DNA of 64,000 nucleotides from Acinetobacter pittii (GTDB lineage Bacteria > Pseudomonadota > Gammaproteobacteria > Pseudomonadales > Moraxellaceae). Positions 9,113 to 18,140 of the stretch are shown here, piece by piece. The position numbers were made by a program, and so were the translations under genes. How positions within the stretch are numbered: the first letter of the stretch is position 1; each line of letters opens with the position of its first letter. The notes beneath the pieces were generated by a model that ran no database searches, was not told the origin of the DNA, and saw only the letters and a program-made list of their open reading frames with translations. The stretch spans positions 3,534,001-3,598,000 of the forward strand of contig NZ_CP139249.1 in the NCBI RefSeq assembly GCF_034064985.1. Reading direction: 5' to 3'.

Positions 9113-9724
9113 TTATAAAAACTTAAATTGCCGAAAAGTAAGATTAATACGTGGTTGTAAAATCTTTGTTGAGCGATTTAAACGGTGTTGCCAATATTGT
9201 TGAGTCTCACCACGCATCACAATGAGTTGGCCTGGCTGTAGCCACAATTCAACTTTCTCTTTACTTTGAATATGTCTAAAAGAAAATTTACGGGTAGCAC
9301 CAAAGCTTAAAGAAGCGATTGTTGTCGTTCTTGCCAAAGATACATCCGAGTCACTGTGCCAAGCCATACCTTGAGTTCCATCTTCATAAAGATTTGCCAA
9401 ACAAGAATTAAATTTTTCTGAAAGTATCTGCTCTACCTGTTGTTTTAGTTTGGCGAGTGCTTTGTCCCAAGGCAAAGAATCACGTGCGACACCCGAATAT
9501 TTATATTGATAGTAGTCATCTCCATACCATGCAACTTTTCGAGCTGTAATAAAGTGCTTGCCATACAACTTAGCCTCGTCATGTTTCCATGCGAGGTGTT
9601 GGTAAAGATAATCAAAATATTGTTCAGCTTCTTCAGGGCTTAAAATACAACCATAGTCCTGAACTTCACCATCGTAGGGTAATAAATTCTCACAAGGTTC
9701 TGGAGAAAATAAATCCAAGGTCAT
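9113..9724 (-). CDS. alkB: AlkB-like 2-oxoglutarate/Fe(II)-dependent DNA dealkylase
   Basis: A 203-residue AlkB-family dioxygenase expected to reverse 1-methyladenine and 3-methylcytosine lesions. Visible family elements are the substrate region WYGDDYYQYKYSG, the metal-binding HSDSD (His and Asp of the HxD pair) and HRLNRSTKILQPRINLTFR. That last stretch carries the third metal ligand His and the RxNxTFR 2-oxoglutarate motif. The ATG at 9724 overlaps the stop of the Ada-like gene by four bases (ATGA). The upstream-extended version would read through the end of the neighbour, so the ATG is preferred. It is closer to short AlkB homologues (ALKBH2/3-like) than to E. coli AlkB. Confidence 0.92.
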   Translation of the reverse strand: MTLDLFSPEPCENLLPYDGEVQDYGCILSPEEAEQYFDYLYQHLAWKHDEAKLYGKHFITARKVAWYGDDYYQYKYSGVARDSLPWDKALAKLKQQVEQILSEKFNSCLANLYEDGTQGMAWHSDSDVSLARTTTIASLSFGATRKFSFRHIQSKEKVELWLQPGQLIVMRGETQQYWQHRLNRSTKILQPRINLTFRQFKFL

Positions 9725-10575
9725 ACGGTCTCTCCGTGTTGCTTTGACATCTCCCAAGCTAACAATGCCAATTTACGCCCTTTTTGCCAATGATATTCTC
9801 CAACCATACCTGTGGCACGAATCACTCGATGGCAAGGAATTAGATATGCAATCGGATTTTGCCCAATTGCTGTAGCAACGGCTCTGACTGCTTTAGGTTT
9901 TCCAATTTGCTCTGCAATATCTTGATAAGTACGCAATTGGCCTTCTGGAATGGCGAGCAATGCTTCCCATACTTGTAGCTGAAATGGGGTTCCAGCCAAA
10001 TTAAGTGGAAGTTTTTGCTGTAAGTGTTCTGAAAAATCCTGTTCAAACCACTTTGCAATTTGTTGATGCCAAATCGATGACTGATTTTTCAATTGAGCTT
10101 TCGGAAAGTACTGCTTAATGAGTTGTTCAATATTGTCATGAGTTTCGATAAATCGAATAGAACATATGCCTTTTTCACTACTGACAACCAACAACTCACC
10201 AAATGGGCTTGTCTCAACCGAATAATTAAGAATAACGCCTTCGCCTTGTTGTTTATATTCACCAGGCGTCATCCCTTCAAGCTGAATAAACAGATCGTGT
10301 AAACGTCCTGTGCCAGATAAACCCGTATTTAAAGCAGTTTCCAATAAACTCCGTTGTTGCAACAGATGATATTTGGCCTGTTGCAAACTCATATATTGCA
10401 CAAATTTTTTGGGGCTAATCCCTACCCATTCCTGAAACTGGCGTTGAATATAGCTTGGGCTTAAATTCATATGACTAGCAACATCGACTAAACTGGGTTG
10501 CTGGTCTAGATGTTCATATAAATATTCAATCACAGTGGCAATTACAGCAAATTGCCGAGAAGAAAGCATTTGCAT
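9721..10575 (-). CDS. ada: Ada-like AraC regulator fused to O6-methylguanine-DNA methyltransferase
   Basis: A 284-residue fusion. Residues about 10-108 form an AraC-type helix-turn-helix domain (SYIQRQFQEWVGISPKKFVQ). Residues about 118-280 form a methyltransferase domain with the active site PCHRV and acceptor Cys248, preceded by the recognition helix KAVRAVATAIGQNP. It removes methyl groups from O6-methylguanine by suicide transfer. E. coli Ada (354 residues) begins with a zinc domain carrying a second acceptor cysteine; that domain is absent here, so how the regulator would sense damage is unclear. The start is fixed by AAGGAGGT six bases upstream. It is coupled to alkB by a 4-base overlap, giving an alkylation-repair operon. 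Confidence 0.9.
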   Translation of the reverse strand: MQMLSSRQFAVIATVIEYLYEHLDQQPSLVDVASHMNLSPSYIQRQFQEWVGISPKKFVQYMSLQQAKYHLLQQRSLLETALNTGLSGTGRLHDLFIQLEGMTPGEYKQQGEGVILNYSVETSPFGELLVVSSEKGICSIRFIETHDNIEQLIKQYFPKAQLKNQSSIWHQQIAKWFEQDFSEHLQQKLPLNLAGTPFQLQVWEALLAIPEGQLRTYQDIAEQIGKPKAVRAVATAIGQNPIAYLIPCHRVIRATGMVGEYHWQKGRKLALLAWEMSKQHGETV

Positions 10576-10660
10576 GTGTCACCTCCTTAGCACTTATATC
10601 TTACATTAAAGTAGCCAAAGTCCTATGACGACCCGATTCTTGCACTCTTCAAAAATAAAA

Positions 10661-10684
10661 AAGCCTTTCATTGTAGAAAGGCTT
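10661..10684 (-). terminator. Terminator of pgsA
   Basis: A 9-bp stem (AAGCCTTTC with GAAAGGCTT) and a 6-base loop. A long T-rich run follows on the minus strand, just after the pgsA stop codon. Confidence 0.85.
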
Positions 10685-10701
10685 CATCATTCAATATGCA
10701 C

Positions 10702-11289
10702 TTAAGGCTGCTTTAAATAAGGCCAAGCTGCTTTGAGGTAAATAAACATAGACCATAAAGTTAAAATGACCGCTGTATATAACAAAGCATAGGCAAGCAT
10801 TTCTAACGGCTGCCAATTGAGTAAGAACACACTAATGGCAATCATCTGAAAGGCTGTTTTATATTTACCTACCGTTGATACTGCCACACTGGTTCGTGCG
10901 CCAAGTTCTGCCATCCATTCACGTAAAGCAGAAACTGTAATTTCCCGTGAAATAATAACAATTGCGGCAAAAGCCATTGAAATGGTTGGATTCCACTGCA
11001 CTAAAACAATCAGTGCAGCCGCCACCATGAGCTTATCTGCAACCGGATCTAAAAAACGGCCAAATGCTGAAGTCTGGTTTAAAGTTCGTGCCAAATAGCC
11101 ATCAAACCAATCGGTAATAGCAGCAAACACAAAAATAGCCGTCAAGATAATATGACGACTCATACTTCCTTCATGCTCACCAATACCCATTGCAGGGGGC
11201 CAATACGCGATCACCAAAAATACAGGAATAAGCGCGATACGCGCTAATGTTAGGATATTTGGGATATTCAGGATTCGCCCTGTGGTCAT
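10702..11289 (-). CDS. pgsA: CDP-diacylglycerol-glycerol-3-phosphate 3-phosphatidyltransferase
   Basis: Inner-membrane enzyme that makes phosphatidylglycerol phosphate, the committed step to phosphatidylglycerol and cardiolipin. It begins NIPNILTLARIALIP like other PgsA proteins. It carries the CDP-alcohol phosphotransferase signature as DWFDGYLARTLNQTSAFGRF followed by LDPVADKLM (the DG..AR...G..D...D pattern). Four to five hydrophobic segments are visible. I choose the ATG at 11289 (MTTGRIL); a TTG four codons upstream is an alternative. The length of about 195 is normal. It is monocistronic, with its own terminator. Confidence 0.94.
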   Translation of the reverse strand: MTTGRILNIPNILTLARIALIPVFLVIAYWPPAMGIGEHEGSMSRHIILTAIFVFAAITDWFDGYLARTLNQTSAFGRFLDPVADKLMVAAALIVLVQWNPTISMAFAAIVIISREITVSALREWMAELGARTSVAVSTVGKYKTAFQMIAISVFLLNWQPLEMLAYALLYTAVILTLWSMFIYLKAAWPYLKQP

Positions 11290-11407
11290 AAACACCGCCA
11301 ATTAAGTCTTCATGCATCTTGTAACAGACAAAAATACTTTCTTCAATATTGTATCTATCTGTAACAGCCACTTTATACGAAATATATGAATCGAGGAAGT
11401 GGACTGC

Positions 11408-12202
11408 TTAGGTAAATACCGTAACAGTTTGCCGTAAAATTGCAATTAAATGATCATTTTGGTCCCAAAGATGGGCATATTCTGTGGAATAACCTTCACC
11501 TGCATATTCGGTTACCACTTTATATTTAAACCAGTCACACAATTGATGTTGGAACGGATGGACATAGGTAATGTGCCAAGTTAAAGAACTTGCAGGAGCA
11601 ACTTGCTTAAACATCGGCAATACACCAGGTGGCCAAATATCCATCAAAACAATTAAATCTGGCAAAGTCATTTGACGATTTTCATGCTTATCGGGATTAA
11701 ATCTCGACCACCCTCCAAAGTCAGCATACTGACTTCCTGTAACAGGATAATGACCTTCCGCCCAGCATACATCAAAATGTTGATAGCATTCTGGCATTTG
11801 CCTAGCAAAAGGAATAGGTTGTAACTCTTCAGGTTGCCTATAAACTGGAACGATAGGCTCATGTCGCACTTCAATATTCGACGCACGCGGCACACCAAAG
11901 CTTGCGACCAAAATCGTTTGTACCGCACCATCTTGCCATAAACGGGTTTCAAGCGTAGTGACCGACTTTCCTTCCCTTAAAATTTCAATAGTCAATTGGG
12001 CGGGCCCCTGTTGTACAGGACCCACGAAAGTAACACTACAACTTAATAATCTTTTATTTGGATCTTGAATATTGCAGTAGGCTTTTTGCATGAGTAATCC
12101 AGCAACAAGACCACCAAAAACAGTTCGCCCTTGTAACCACCCTTCGGGTATTTCAATCCATTCCTTTTGTTTTATTTCTTCAAATAATTGCAGTAATGAC
12201 AT
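11408..12202 (-). CDS. Acyl-CoA thioesterase (TesB-like double hotdog)
   Basis: A 264-residue protein with two hotdog-type halves. The first is around WLQGRTVFGGLVAGLLMQKA, with the family's GG-V-G--L--A helix. The second is around SSLTWHITYVHPFQ, which has the catalytic-type Thr/Gln region near the C-terminus. It is expected to hydrolyse acyl-CoA to free fatty acid and CoA in the cytosol. A GGAAGTGA ribosome-binding site lies just before the ATG. It stands alone between pgsA and uvrC with no operon partner. Substrate chain length cannot be inferred. Confidence 0.82.
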   Translation of the reverse strand: MSLLQLFEEIKQKEWIEIPEGWLQGRTVFGGLVAGLLMQKAYCNIQDPNKRLLSCSVTFVGPVQQGPAQLTIEILREGKSVTTLETRLWQDGAVQTILVASFGVPRASNIEVRHEPIVPVYRQPEELQPIPFARQMPECYQHFDVCWAEGHYPVTGSQYADFGGWSRFNPDKHENRQMTLPDLIVLMDIWPPGVLPMFKQVAPASSLTWHITYVHPFQHQLCDWFKYKVVTEYAGEGYSTEYAHLWDQNDHLIAILRQTVTVFT

Positions 12203-12323
12203 TCACTTCCCTAAAGCACTCTGACTTTTGATGAAACATCTTTCATCATTTTAAAGGGAAAGTGAATGATCATTCTTGTACTTATATGCCAACTATTTGG
12301 TCACTCGGCATAGAAACGTATCT

Positions 12324-14132
12324 TTATTCATGCAGAATTTTATAAATCGTTCTTGCCATCATTTCACCAAAACCGGGCACAAGAGTAAGCTCTTTTTCAG
12401 ATGCTTTTAAAACGCCCTGAATCCCGCCAAAATGAGTTAATAAATCACGACGACGCTTTGGACCCAACCCTGGAATTGCTTCCAAAACTGAGGTACTACG
12501 GCGTTTATCACGTTTAGCACGATGTTTAGTAATCGCAAAACGATGGGCCTCATCACGCACCTGCTGAATCAAATGCAATGCCTTATGGTCTTCTGGCAAC
12601 TGGATTTTTGTGCCATCAGTAAAATGTAGAGTTTCAAGTCCGGGTTTACGCCCTTCACCTTTAGATACACCCACCATAAAAGCATCTAGCCCAAGCTCTT
12701 GCATAACCTCCATCGCCATATGGAGTTGGCCTTTACCACCATCAATCAACAGCAAATCAGGCAATATGGCCTTTTTATAACGTCGTGTTAAAGCTTGACG
12801 CATAGCAGCATAGTCATCGCCTGCTGTAATGTCTTGAATCGCAAATTGGCGATAGTCGCGCTTACGTGCCCCACCTTGGTCAAACACGACACATGAGGCA
12901 ATTGGAGCTTCACCCATGGTGTGACTAATATCAAAACACTCAATACGATCGACAGGTCTTCCCACTACTTGCTCTAACTGATGGAAACGTTCATTCAGTT
13001 CTAAATGATTACTCAATTGCCCTTTAATGGCATGTTGAACGTTCATTTCGGCTAACTCTAACCACTCGGCACGAGTTTCTCGAACATTACTCTTAATCTG
13101 AACCTTTTTGCCAAACTGCTGCGCCAACGCATCTTCTAATTCTTTACAGTCAGGTAAAGCAATATTTACGATAAGCTCATTGGGAACTTCATCTGCAACT
13201 TGAAAGTAAAAGTTCGCCATAAAGTCACTCAGCATTTGCCCAAGATCATCACCGAGCATGTCTGGGAAATAACTTTTTCCACCCAGCATTCGCCCATTGC
13301 GTACATACATAATTTGGACGCATGTAACGCCTGCCTGATATGCAATTGCCAGAATATCTGCTTCGCCTTTGACTTTAAATACGGCTTGTTGGGCTTGTAC
13401 TTCACGCAATAAAGATAAACGATCACGGTAAAAAACAGCTTTTTCAAATTCAAGCTCAGCCGCTGCTTGTTCCATTTTGGCAATGAGCTCTTGATTAAGC
13501 TCTTTGGTATCACCTTGCAAAAAGCGAATACTATTATTAACGTCTTCTTTATAATCCTCGGGCGAAATCAGACCTACGCACGGAGCTGAACACCGCTTGA
13601 TTTGATATTGCAAACATGGACGCTTGCGCTGTGAGAAATAGCTATTTTCACACTGACGTACATTAAAAAGTTTTTGCAAAACCAGTAACGTATCGCGTGC
13701 ACTATAGGCACTTGGATAGGGGCCAAAAAACTTACCAATTTGGTGCTTACCTTTACCACGTCCACTGGCAAGCCGAGGATAAGGTTTATCAGCCGAAACA
13801 AAAATATAGACATAAGACTTATCGTCCCGCAGCATAATGTTATACGGCGGGCGATGCTGTTTAATTAAGTTTTGTTCTAGGAGTAAAGCTTCAGTTTCTG
13901 AACGAGTAACCAAAGTTTCAATATCATAAATTCGTGCAACTAAAGCTTGCGTTTTAGGATGCTCAATCGTTTTAATAAAATAACTCGACACCCGATTTTT
14001 TAGATTTTTTGCTTTGCCGACATATAACAATTCACCCTCCTTCCCTAGCATTTTATAAACACCTGGAAGCTGGGTCATGTTGGCTAAAATTTTTTCAATA
14101 TGAGGACGAGCGTTTTGATTCACTATTGGCAT
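12324..14132 (-). CDS. uvrC: Excinuclease ABC subunit C
   Basis: Dual-incision nuclease of nucleotide excision repair. Domains in order: N-terminal GIY-YIG nuclease ([20 protein letters not shown], about residues 18-95); a Cys-rich stretch with [11 protein letters not shown] near 180; the UVR motif ([20 protein letters not shown]) near 225 that contacts UvrB; the RNase H-like 5' nuclease domain ([20 protein letters not shown], near 398); and tandem helix-hairpin-helix motifs at the C-terminus ([18 protein letters not shown] and [14 protein letters not shown]). The length of 602 is close to E. coli (610). A single gene; its ATG gives the usual short N-terminus before the nuclease. Confidence 0.97.
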   Translation of the reverse strand: MPIVNQNARPHIEKILANMTQLPGVYKMLGKEGELLYVGKAKNLKNRVSSYFIKTIEHPKTQALVARIYDIETLVTRSETEALLLEQNLIKQHRPPYNIMLRDDKSYVYIFVSADKPYPRLASGRGKGKHQIGKFFGPYPSAYSARDTLLVLQKLFNVRQCENSYFSQRKRPCLQYQIKRCSAPCVGLISPEDYKEDVNNSIRFLQGDTKELNQELIAKMEQAAAELEFEKAVFYRDRLSLLREVQAQQAVFKVKGEADILAIAYQAGVTCVQIMYVRNGRMLGGKSYFPDMLGDDLGQMLSDFMANFYFQVADEVPNELIVNIALPDCKELEDALAQQFGKKVQIKSNVRETRAEWLELAEMNVQHAIKGQLSNHLELNERFHQLEQVVGRPVDRIECFDISHTMGEAPIASCVVFDQGGARKRDYRQFAIQDITAGDDYAAMRQALTRRYKKAILPDLLLIDGGKGQLHMAMEVMQELGLDAFMVGVSKGEGRKPGLETLHFTDGTKIQLPEDHKALHLIQQVRDEAHRFAITKHRAKRDKRRSTSVLEAIPGLGPKRRRDLLTHFGGIQGVLKASEKELTLVPGFGEMMARTIYKILHE

Positions 14133-14256
14133 GCATGGCTTAATACTGAATACCTAATGTGATGTTTTCATCCTTACTTTTCAAGTGCTTTACTGTGCCA
14201 GAACATAAATTTGGAAACAGATTTAGATATGACCCGACAGATTGTGTCGTACTCAC

Positions 14257-14787
14257 TTAAGAATCTAGACGATAGTAGCTATATTTAACGTCTTTTTCTT
14301 TATAGACCGCATAGGTTTTTTGACGAAAATCTGAGAACCAACCATTGCCTGTGTAACCTGCAATATGACCATAAGTGTGTCCACTTGTTCGCTCAATAAT
14401 ATAAATATCGCCTTCTTGTGGACGGTTAAAAGCAGGTTTAATTTTCTTATAACCGTTCTTCTCAAGTGTATGCCCCCAGTCTGAAGCTGCTACCGGATGC
14501 TTAGACACATCGGCGCCTGCTGCTTGTAAAGCAATACGAATATTTTTGGCGCATTTCTCTTTACTATGGTTGGCAGATATACTTTCAAGCTTACTTGAGA
14601 ACTTATGCAAATTAATATTTTGGTCTTCAGTTTTATGATTTTGAGTTTTAGATCGTTTAGATTTTTCAGTTGTCGAAGCTGCTTGTCTTAACATCACTTT
14701 TGTTTTTAAATCGCCTTGAGAACTTTCTTCTTTTCTCTCTTCGATATGATGAACATGTGCATGAGCTGCGTGATGAGCATGAGCCAT
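14257..14787 (-). CDS. CHAP/NlpC-P60-like peptidase, possible cell-wall-targeting effector
   Basis: A 176-residue protein starting at ATG 14787, with an AGTAGG-type ribosome-binding site. Residues 1-14 are a His/Ala repeat (MAHAHHAAHAHVHH). Residues 15-70 are polar and disordered-looking. Residues about 75-176 resemble a CHAP (cysteine/histidine amidohydrolase-peptidase) domain: KEKCAKNIRIALQAAGA with candidate nucleophile Cys79, PQEGDIYIIE, and GHIAGYTGNGWFSDF with His141 and Asp153. No signal peptide is present. A cytosolic protein carrying a peptidoglycan-type hydrolase suggests delivery by another system such as type VI secretion; that is inference. It is divergent from two small unknown genes that could encode immunity proteins. 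Confidence 0.7.
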   Translation of the reverse strand: MAHAHHAAHAHVHHIEERKEESSQGDLKTKVMLRQAASTTEKSKRSKTQNHKTEDQNINLHKFSSKLESISANHSKEKCAKNIRIALQAAGADVSKHPVAASDWGHTLEKNGYKKIKPAFNRPQEGDIYIIERTSGHTYGHIAGYTGNGWFSDFRQKTYAVYKEKDVKYSYYRLDS

Positions 14788-14926
14788 TTTAAAACCTACT
14801 TCCGCTGACCAGTCTTCGAAAAAACCGCGCCATTGTAGAATCAAAATTGCCTATTGGCTTTTAATAGTTGTAACAAATTGCCAGCACTGTGAAATAGGTC
14901 ACAAAATTTAATAAAGGTTAATTTCT

Positions 14927-15298
14927 ATGAATAATAAAGAATTTGTCAAAAAACTTATAAATACTGTTTCAGATGAATATATCGATACTTATCAACAGAT
15001 TTATTCATCTACCTTAATCGATAATAAAATTAAAAAAGATCCCTACTGGTTTGATGCTCTCACTTTTTATCAATCTTTATCTCAAAAAGATAAGGAAACC
15101 TTATTTAAAATCATTAAACAGACTACTATTGATACTACAAGTACAATTTTAGGGATTATTGATGGTCCTGTGAGCTTAAATCAGATCTCTGGTGACTTTA
15201 CACTGACATATACAGAAAATGAGAAGACAGTAATTTTAAATGGAGATCTACAAGATGAATTCCTTACCCAAATAACAGAAAGAAACAGATCACAATGA
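14927..15298 (+). CDS. Hypothetical protein, candidate immunity protein
   Basis: A 123-residue, AT-rich, cytosolic-looking protein with no signal peptide or membrane span. It is mostly alpha-helical by composition at the N-terminus (FVKKLINTVSDEY), then LTFYQSLSQKDKETLFKIIK and IDTTSTILGIIDGPVSL, and ends with a short beta-like part (ILNGDLQDEFL). I do not recognise a named family. An AAAGG ribosome-binding site lies nine bases ahead. It lies 139 bp from the divergent CHAP gene and 33 bp before another small gene. This layout resembles an effector with immunity genes, but a cytosolic location would be unusual for immunity to a periplasmic toxin. Confidence 0.6.
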   Translation: MNNKEFVKKLINTVSDEYIDTYQQIYSSTLIDNKIKKDPYWFDALTFYQSLSQKDKETLFKIIKQTTIDTTSTILGIIDGPVSLNQISGDFTLTYTENEKTVILNGDLQDEFLTQITERNRSQ

Positions 15299-15331
15299 TA
15301 TATAAGGAATTATAACAAGGGAAATATAGGT

Positions 15332-15568
15332 ATGAGATTAAAACAAAAGATTATTTATAAAAACTCAAAAAACGAGAAAATCAAATTAATACTAGAACCT
15401 TGGGCTGAAGAATATAATATTGAATCAAATTCTGAAGTAGAGATTATTGTTGAAGGCGATATAGAAAAAGGATATTTAATGATTGAATCAGAGATAGATC
15501 GTGTTGTCATCTATGGTTGGCAAGGAAGTCTTATTCAAGTTTTCAAAAATGGTAAACTTATTGACTAA
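15332..15568 (+). CDS. Small hypothetical protein with LEPWAEEY motif
   Basis: A 78-residue acidic protein rich in beta-strand-forming residues, with a recognisable core LILEPWAEEYNIESNSEVEI followed by VVIYGWQGSLIQVFKNG. Small proteins with an EPW-(G/A)-E core and a later YGW-G pattern recur near bacterial toxin genes in my recollection, but I cannot name the family. It is co-directional with the preceding 123-residue gene with a 33-bp gap, so probably co-transcribed, and is followed by a hairpin terminator shared with lpxO. The high AT content suggests accessory DNA. Confidence 0.55.
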   Translation: MRLKQKIIYKNSKNEKIKLILEPWAEEYNIESNSEVEIIVEGDIEKGYLMIESEIDRVVIYGWQGSLIQVFKNGKLID

Positions 15569-15623
15569 TCATTTTATTAATAATCTATTCCTTATAACAG
15601 GCTATTTTAGCTCAAAATAAAAA

Positions 15624-15643
15624 ACGCCCTTTCGGGCGCTTTA
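15624..15643. terminator. Bidirectional terminator between the small genes and lpxO
   Basis: A short GC-rich hairpin (CGCCC, TTTC loop, GGGCG) flanked by A-run and T-run sequence on both sides, placed between convergent genes. Confidence 0.75.
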
Positions 15644-15644
15644 A

Positions 15645-16559
15645 TTAAAATACATATGGTCGTACAAAAATCAGGAAGAAAATTCCAAGCATCAAGAACC
15701 ATTTCAAGAAGTAATACAACTTACGGTTCTTAGCTTTTAACGCCTTAGCTTTAATACGAATTTGATAGACATAACCAAAAGCTTTATTTAAGCCACCTGT
15801 TTGGTCGCCTGTTTCATTCGGTGAACTTGCCGCAGTCATCACATTACGACCAAACCAATGGTTGAAACGCTCCATCCATTTTACTTTCATTGGACGTTCA
15901 ACATCTGCAAAGAAAATAATACGGTTTCGATCAGTCTTATTTTCAGCATAGTGAATATAAGTTTCATCAAACACGACACTTTGACCATCACGCCAAGAAT
16001 ATCTTTCACCATCGACGTCAATAAAACAACGGTCATCATTTGGTGTAATTAGACCTAAGTGATAACGCAAAGAACCTGCATATGGATCACGATGTCTTAC
16101 CAAACGGCTGTCAGGTGCAAGCTCGGTAAACATTGCTGCTTTAATTGTCGGCAATGTTTTAAGAAGTGCTGTAGTTTTTGGGCAAAGCTCAGCAGCAGAT
16201 GGATGACTCGATTCATACCATTTGAGGTAAAAACGCTTCCAACCTGTTTTAAAGAATGAGTTAAAACCTAAGTCATTATAAGTACTTGAGGCTTTAATCC
16301 CACCTTGGTCATATAAAGCTTTCGCTTCATCACGAATCATTTCCCAATTTTCATCCAGCACTTTTAAATCTTTAAAATGCTGTGTGTCGATATAAGGTTG
16401 ATTCGGCACCTTTGAAAAGATGTACATTAAAAAGTTAATCGGTGCGAGCAAGGTTGAATGGTCAAAAAATTGACGATAAAACGAGTGACGCACTTTGCCG
16501 CGATGTTGGATATACAATGCTGATATCACAAAAATCGCTAATATGATCCACTTAATCAT
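15645..16559 (-). CDS. lpxO: Lipid A hydroxylase LpxO (aspartyl/asparaginyl beta-hydroxylase family)
   Basis: A 304-residue Fe(II)/2-oxoglutarate-dependent oxygenase that adds a 2-hydroxyl group to a secondary acyl chain of lipid A at the cytosolic face of the inner membrane. An N-terminal hydrophobic anchor (residues 3-15) and a C-terminal hydrophobic segment (WFLMLGIFFLIF) are present. The catalytic core shows VRHRDPYAGSLRYHLGLITP, with the HxD pair, then VFDETYIHYAENKTDRNRII, with the distal His and the 2-oxoglutarate Arg. The length fits the family. In Acinetobacter, LpxO-type modification is linked to tolerance of cationic peptides. It is convergent with the small accessory genes. Confidence 0.9.
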   Translation of the reverse strand: MIKWIILAIFVISALYIQHRGKVRHSFYRQFFDHSTLLAPINFLMYIFSKVPNQPYIDTQHFKDLKVLDENWEMIRDEAKALYDQGGIKASSTYNDLGFNSFFKTGWKRFYLKWYESSHPSAAELCPKTTALLKTLPTIKAAMFTELAPDSRLVRHRDPYAGSLRYHLGLITPNDDRCFIDVDGERYSWRDGQSVVFDETYIHYAENKTDRNRIIFFADVERPMKVKWMERFNHWFGRNVMTAASSPNETGDQTGGLNKAFGYVYQIRIKAKALKAKNRKLYYFLKWFLMLGIFFLIFVRPYVF

Positions 16560-16752
16560 GTATCTTTGCTCGAATTTAGTAATAAAATTAAAAAATAGTG
16601 TTGTGTAGTATAGGCTTCAACACATTGTCTATATTTATTATACTGATTTTACTTTCATTACTGCTAGTTAGTGACTATATCTTTCACCAGAAGATTCAAT
16701 AGTAGTTGCTAATTTACTAGAAAATTAGCAACTTTCGAAACAAAGAAATATT

Positions 16753-17751
16753 CTATTGATTCCAATTGATTAACTTAAGACTTTCAAGCTTCTTGACAGC
16801 AGTTTGATTGTATAAAAAACAACCTTTATCTAAATTTTCAAGATCAAATTTGATTTCTCTTAATGCTTCAGGATTTTCAGACAATAAATTCGAAGATATT
16901 ATATCTTTAAGAAATTGTATCTGTGCTGTACGGGTCTGCTCCTGAACTCCATTATAACTAACATCATCAAAAACTTGTCCATTATATTGAATCACTGAAA
17001 ACCCATCTAACTCTGCTCCAGTTTTCGTACTATACAAAGTGGTCCAATCTATTCCCATAAACTGTCCTTGTTTGTTCACTATTGCTAGATCAGGAGCAAC
17101 TGTTTGAAAGCTCTGCGCAGTTAGAAGATTGTCTTCATGTATGAGATCAAAAGAATAATTTAGAGGATTGTTTGTATTAAAATTTATAAACTCTTGATTA
17201 TTTTTGATAGAAGACAAACGATAACAAGTACTACCTGTAGGAAAAGTATCTTGGCCGTATGAACTTAAAAACTTTCTAGCTGTAAAATATGGATTACTTG
17301 TATCAAATCCATATTTTCTAAAACCCGGCAATACTGTGTCAAAAATATTTTTCCCCGCTAGATTAACTTTTTCAAGTTTCCAATCAGTTTTAATATTATC
17401 TATAACATTCAAAGTCCACTCATCCATTGATTTTACGTCAATTATTGAAGTAAACCTATCTTGAGGGGTATATAAATGATTTTGCGTCACAATATATCGA
17501 TTCAAGGGTTGATTGCTATCTACCCCATAAATACGTTTATTATTAATCTCATAATAACTTATTGATAAACTATCATTATTTTCTCCAAGTACTTGATAAT
17601 TTACCTCATAGTATCGTGATCCATTTTTAATTGAATCATTCGACTCTACTGTTGTGTTATTTGCAGAATTATTATCACTAGAACCACCGCCTCCACATGC
17701 ACTCAACATAAAAGGCAGGATGGCCAAAATCATAAATTTATTTTTTAACAT
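16753..17751 (-). CDS. Hypothetical lipoprotein
   Basis: About 332 residues from the ATG at 17751. The N-terminus is a lipoprotein signal: hydrophobic MILAILPFM followed by the lipobox LSAC with the acylated Cys and a Gly-rich tether (GGGGSSDNNSANN). The mature region is polar, with no repeats and only two further cysteines (in STCYRLSS and KGCFLYN) that could pair. I recognise no family. Codon use is AT-rich and the gene stands alone between lpxO and fadBA. Upstream starts (ATG 17772 or TTG 17814) are open but give a poorer signal sequence. Function unknown; an envelope location is the only supported statement. Confidence 0.72.
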   Translation of the reverse strand: MLKNKFMILAILPFMLSACGGGGSSDNNSANNTTVESNDSIKNGSRYYEVNYQVLGENNDSLSISYYEINNKRIYGVDSNQPLNRYIVTQNHLYTPQDRFTSIIDVKSMDEWTLNVIDNIKTDWKLEKVNLAGKNIFDTVLPGFRKYGFDTSNPYFTARKFLSSYGQDTFPTGSTCYRLSSIKNNQEFINFNTNNPLNYSFDLIHEDNLLTAQSFQTVAPDLAIVNKQGQFMGIDWTTLYSTKTGAELDGFSVIQYNGQVFDDVSYNGVQEQTRTAQIQFLKDIISSNLLSENPEALREIKFDLENLDKGCFLYNQTAVKKLESLKLINWNQ

Positions 17752-18140
17752 AATAGGTACTTTATTAAACATTTTTATAACACAAAGTTTATCCAAAGAT
17801 AAAAAAATAGACAATACTGTCTGTCTAATAATTCACACAAAATATTAATTTCTATTACTAGACCAAAAATAATTTATTAATTGTCTACTATATATTCCAA
17901 CTTTATTTGGTCCCTTCTTAACCAGAAGCTTTTACAATTAAAAATATATTTTTCATAAATATAGATTAAAAAAATTATTCAAAAATAATTGATGACCCTT
18001 GCGTCACGGCTTGATACAACTTGTCAGGTTTTTTTTAGATATAGTTATCGTAAGATTAGCGAAGCATAAATGTGTACCTAAGATGTACATACGCTTCATA
18101 ACATCAACTTAGAAGTCCTCCAAAACTAAGGAGATCAGGC
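17752..18140. other. AT-rich intergenic region upstream of fadBA
   Basis: About 390 bp without a convincing gene. It should hold the fadBA promoter and any fatty-acid-responsive operator, but I could not assign boxes with confidence. An AAGGAG ribosome-binding site ends the region just before the fadB ATG. Confidence 0.5.

Noticed and set aside
8964-9203. 79-residue plus-strand frame after the IclR gene
   Set aside because: It runs through the terminator hairpin and overlaps the alkB 3' end in antisense; composition is not protein-like.
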